NCBI GenBank assembly: GCA_013289685.1
Contig: JABCZL010000005.1
Coordinates: 186,001-250,000 of the forward strand
DNA: 64,000 nucleotides
From: Acidobacteriota bacterium
Lineage (GTDB): Bacteria > Acidobacteriota > Terriglobia > Terriglobales > Acidobacteriaceae
Direction of reading: 5' to 3'
Made by a program: the position numbers and the translations under genes. Shown here one piece after another: positions 62,176 through 64,000 of this stretch; positions within the stretch are counted from its first letter, which is position 1; the number at the start of each line of letters is the position of its first letter. Below the pieces are notes generated by a model that saw only the letters and a list, made by a program, of their open reading frames with translations, searched no databases and was not told the origin of the DNA.

Positions 62176-64000
62176 ATGAAGCGATCCTCCGTCGAATCCG
62201 TGCGTGCAGCGGTTGTGGTTGGCCTGATTGCAGGGGTCGTGCTGGGAACGCTGGTGATATGGCGCAGTTCGCGGGCGATGCGTTCCGCCGCCGAGGATGT
62301 CCGCGCCGAGCACGAGTTTCGTTTCGCCGTGCGACCGCTGGCTCCCGCGCTCAACAGCGGATTCGAGGCGGTCAGTTCTCCCGCGGTTTTTCTGCAGGCG
62401 GCGCGCTTTCAGGATCATCTCTACTTGGCGGGGCCTGCCGGGTTGCAGGAGTATACGCCGGAGGGTTCGCTGATCCATCAATATGCGGTCGGTGGCGAAC
62501 TGCCAGGATCGCCCCTGGTTGCGCTGGCTCCGGCGGTTCTGGCGGATTCGCGAGAACCAGAGCTGATCATCGCCACGGCTAACGACGGACTCCTTGCTTT
62601 CGACGGCCGAGCCTTCCGCCAGATTCTGCCCGCCGCTGCGGATGCCCGCGCCATCACTGCGATCCTGCCGGTTGCTTCCGGACATCTTTTGATTGGAACC
62701 AGGAAGCGCGGCGTTCTGGTCTACGACGGAAAGGAGATTACTGTCCTCCATCCTACGCTCGACGCACTTTATGTGACCGCGCTCGCCGGCAACGAATCCG
62801 ATTTATGGGTGGCGACGCTGAATCGCGGCGTACTGCACTTTCACGCGGGCGAGACGGACAGCTTCGCCGAGGCTCAGGGGCTGCCTGATCCGCAGGTGCA
62901 GTCACTGGCAATTTCCGGCGACAGCACTTACGCCGGCACAGCAACCGGAGTCGCCGTCTTCAGCGGCGGACGCTTCTCGCGCGTGCTGGCTCCGGGAGTG
63001 CTCGCGACTGCGCTGCTGGCCACGCCCAACCAGCTCTACGTGGGGTCGGAGGATCAAGGCGTGATCGCCATTCCTCTGGAAGGCCGTCGCCCGAATCCGA
63101 ACCTGGGGCCGGGCGCGCAATTGGCGGAAGTGCGGCAACTGTTCACCTCGGGGGACGCAGTGTTTGCCGTCGCCCGGAGCGGTCTCTATCGCATGAACGC
63201 GCACGGCTTCGGGTGGCAGCGAGTGCTTGAGACCGGCGCCACCGTGCTGATCGACCGCAACATTTCCGCGCTGGCCGCGGACGCCTCCGGACACGTGTGG
63301 GTCGGCTACTTCGATCGCGGGCTCGATCTGCTTGCTTCCGACAACAGCCGCGCCCGGCATGTCGAAGACGAGCACGTGTTTTGCATCAATCGAATTTTGC
63401 CGGATGCGAAGACCGGCGCGATCGACATCGCCACCGCCAACGGCCTGGTTCGGTTTGACGACTCGGGCAGCGAACAGCAGGTGTTGACGCACGCTGACGG
63501 GCTCATCGCCGACCACGTCACCGATGTAGTGTCCTACCGCGGCGGTCTGGCGCTCGCCACTCCTGCGGGCTTGACCTTCCTCGATGCCAGCGGCGCGCGC
63601 AGCATGTATGCGTTTCATGGCTTGGTAAGCAATCACGTGTACGCACTCGGCGTTTCCGGCGATGAACTGATGGCGGGAACTTTGGGTGGCTTGTCGCTGC
63701 TGAACAAAGGCGACATTGCAGCGAGCTTCACGACGACCACTTCGAACCTGAAGCACAACTGGATTACCGCCGTGGTTCCGGTCGGCCCGGAGTGGATGGT
63801 GGGCACGTACGGCGCTGGCATTCTCGGCCTCGACCGTTCCGGACGCTTCCACTCCTTCGAAGTTGGTTCCGGCGAGTTCGAAGTGAATCCCAATGCCATG
63901 CTTGTGCTGCCCAATTTCGTGCTCGCCGGAACACTGGGTCAAGGTTTGTATCTTTACGATCGCCAGTCCGGGCGCTGGTCAGTGATCCACGACGGCTTGC
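62176..64000 (+). CDS. exported beta-propeller protein, truncated by the window edge
   Basis: The frame is open from ATG 62176 (GAGGAG just before it) to the end: 608 codons without a stop. An N-terminal TM segment (AAVVVGLIAGVVLGTLVIW, about residues 10-29) is followed by repeated blades such as LWVATLNRGVLHFHAG, TYAGTATGVAVF, HVWVGYFDRGLDLL and LMAGTLGGLSLL. This matches two-component-regulator propeller (Reg_prop) repeats. It may continue into a kinase or GGDEF module outside the window. Located on the outer face of the membrane. Confidence 0.85.
   Translation, partial: MKRSSVESVRAAVVVGLIAGVVLGTLVIWRSSRAMRSAAEDVRAEHEFRFAVRPLAPALNSGFEAVSSPAVFLQAARFQDHLYLAGPAGLQEYTPEGSLIHQYAVGGELPGSPLVALAPAVLADSREPELIIATANDGLLAFDGRAFRQILPAAADARAITAILPVASGHLLIGTRKRGVLVYDGKEITVLHPTLDALYVTALAGNESDLWVATLNRGVLHFHAGETDSFAEAQGLPDPQVQSLAISGDSTYAGTATGVAVFSGGRFSRVLAPGVLATALLATPNQLYVGSEDQGVIAIPLEGRRPNPNLGPGAQLAEVRQLFTSGDAVFAVARSGLYRMNAHGFGWQRVLETGATVLIDRNISALAADASGHVWVGYFDRGLDLLASDNSRARHVEDEHVFCINRILPDAKTGAIDIATANGLVRFDDSGSEQQVLTHADGLIADHVTDVVSYRGGLALATPAGLTFLDASGARSMYAFHGLVSNHVYALGVSGDELMAGTLGGLSLLNKGDIAASFTTTTSNLKHNWITAVVPVGPEWMVGTYGAGILGLDRSGRFHSFEVGSGEFEVNPNAMLVLPNFVLAGTLGQGLYLYDRQSGRWSVIHDGL

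Overview
The window looks like chromosomal DNA from an Acidobacteriota member, probably Terriglobia (subdivision 1, Koribacter-like). This is inferred from high GC, a long 'FtsX-MacB' (ADOP-type) permease, HTH-TM-TPR regulators, PD40/propeller proteins, lineage-typical small proteins at 3.9-4.3 kb, and many short interspersed repeats. No rRNA, integrase, transposase, phage gene or CRISPR array was seen. Most genes are housekeeping or conserved accessory genes. The gaps hold decayed genes and repeats.

Layout. 0-5.9 kb: small hypotheticals, a GNAT acetyltransferase, a seven-haem cytochrome c-like protein with an in-frame 15-bp tandem repeat, and two convergent overlapping small genes. 5.9-15.4 kb: a frameshifted PD40-propeller remnant, a GT2 glycosyltransferase, a receiver/HD-GYP regulator followed by a heptanucleotide repeat, a DMT permease, an 814-aa ABC-type permease and a secreted di-haem oxidoreductase. 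15.9-21.4 kb: a class III aminotransferase, an RcnR-like metal repressor with a palindromic operator, an unusual P1B ATPase, a YraN-like protein and GalT. 21.4-23.7 kb: hairpin, tRNA-like element, tandem repeat and a secreted GH2 glycosidase. 23.8-30.3 kb: a complete iscR-S-U-A-hscB-hscA-fdx-iscX operon on the minus strand. 30.7-41.9 kb: tsaD, an amidohydrolase with a CIA30-like tail, cca, a DUF721 gene, gatC-gatA, an FmdE-family gene, cysS and pgsA. 41.9-47.3 kb: an osmoprotectant ABC operon, a PhzF remnant, and an egtB-egtD pair. 47.4-51.8 kb: UBP-type zinc finger, receiver/Trx-like/flavin reductase fusion, cyclic-nucleotide-domain histidine kinase, and a stand-alone 5'-3' exonuclease. 52.0 kb: tRNA-Val(GAC). 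52.1-57.3 kb: a three-gene version of the giant 2-hydroxyacyl-CoA-dehydratase-activase-like protein. 57.3-64 kb: MFS transporter, HTH-TPR regulator, FMN-dependent alpha-hydroxy-acid dehydrogenase and a beta-propeller protein running off the end.

Best candidates for unexplored biology: (1) the zf-UBP / REC-Trx-reductase fusion / cNMP-histidine kinase operon at 47.4-50.9 kb, a plausible redox or small-molecule signalling module whose thioredoxin-like parts lack their redox cysteines; (2) the split activase-dehydratase cluster with no recognisable substrate enzyme; (3) the RcnR-fingerprint repressor controlling a His-rich P1B ATPase without a CPC motif; (4) a tRNA-like gene with an AUG anticodon; and (5) a family of hairpins with a constant TAAA loop and covarying stems.
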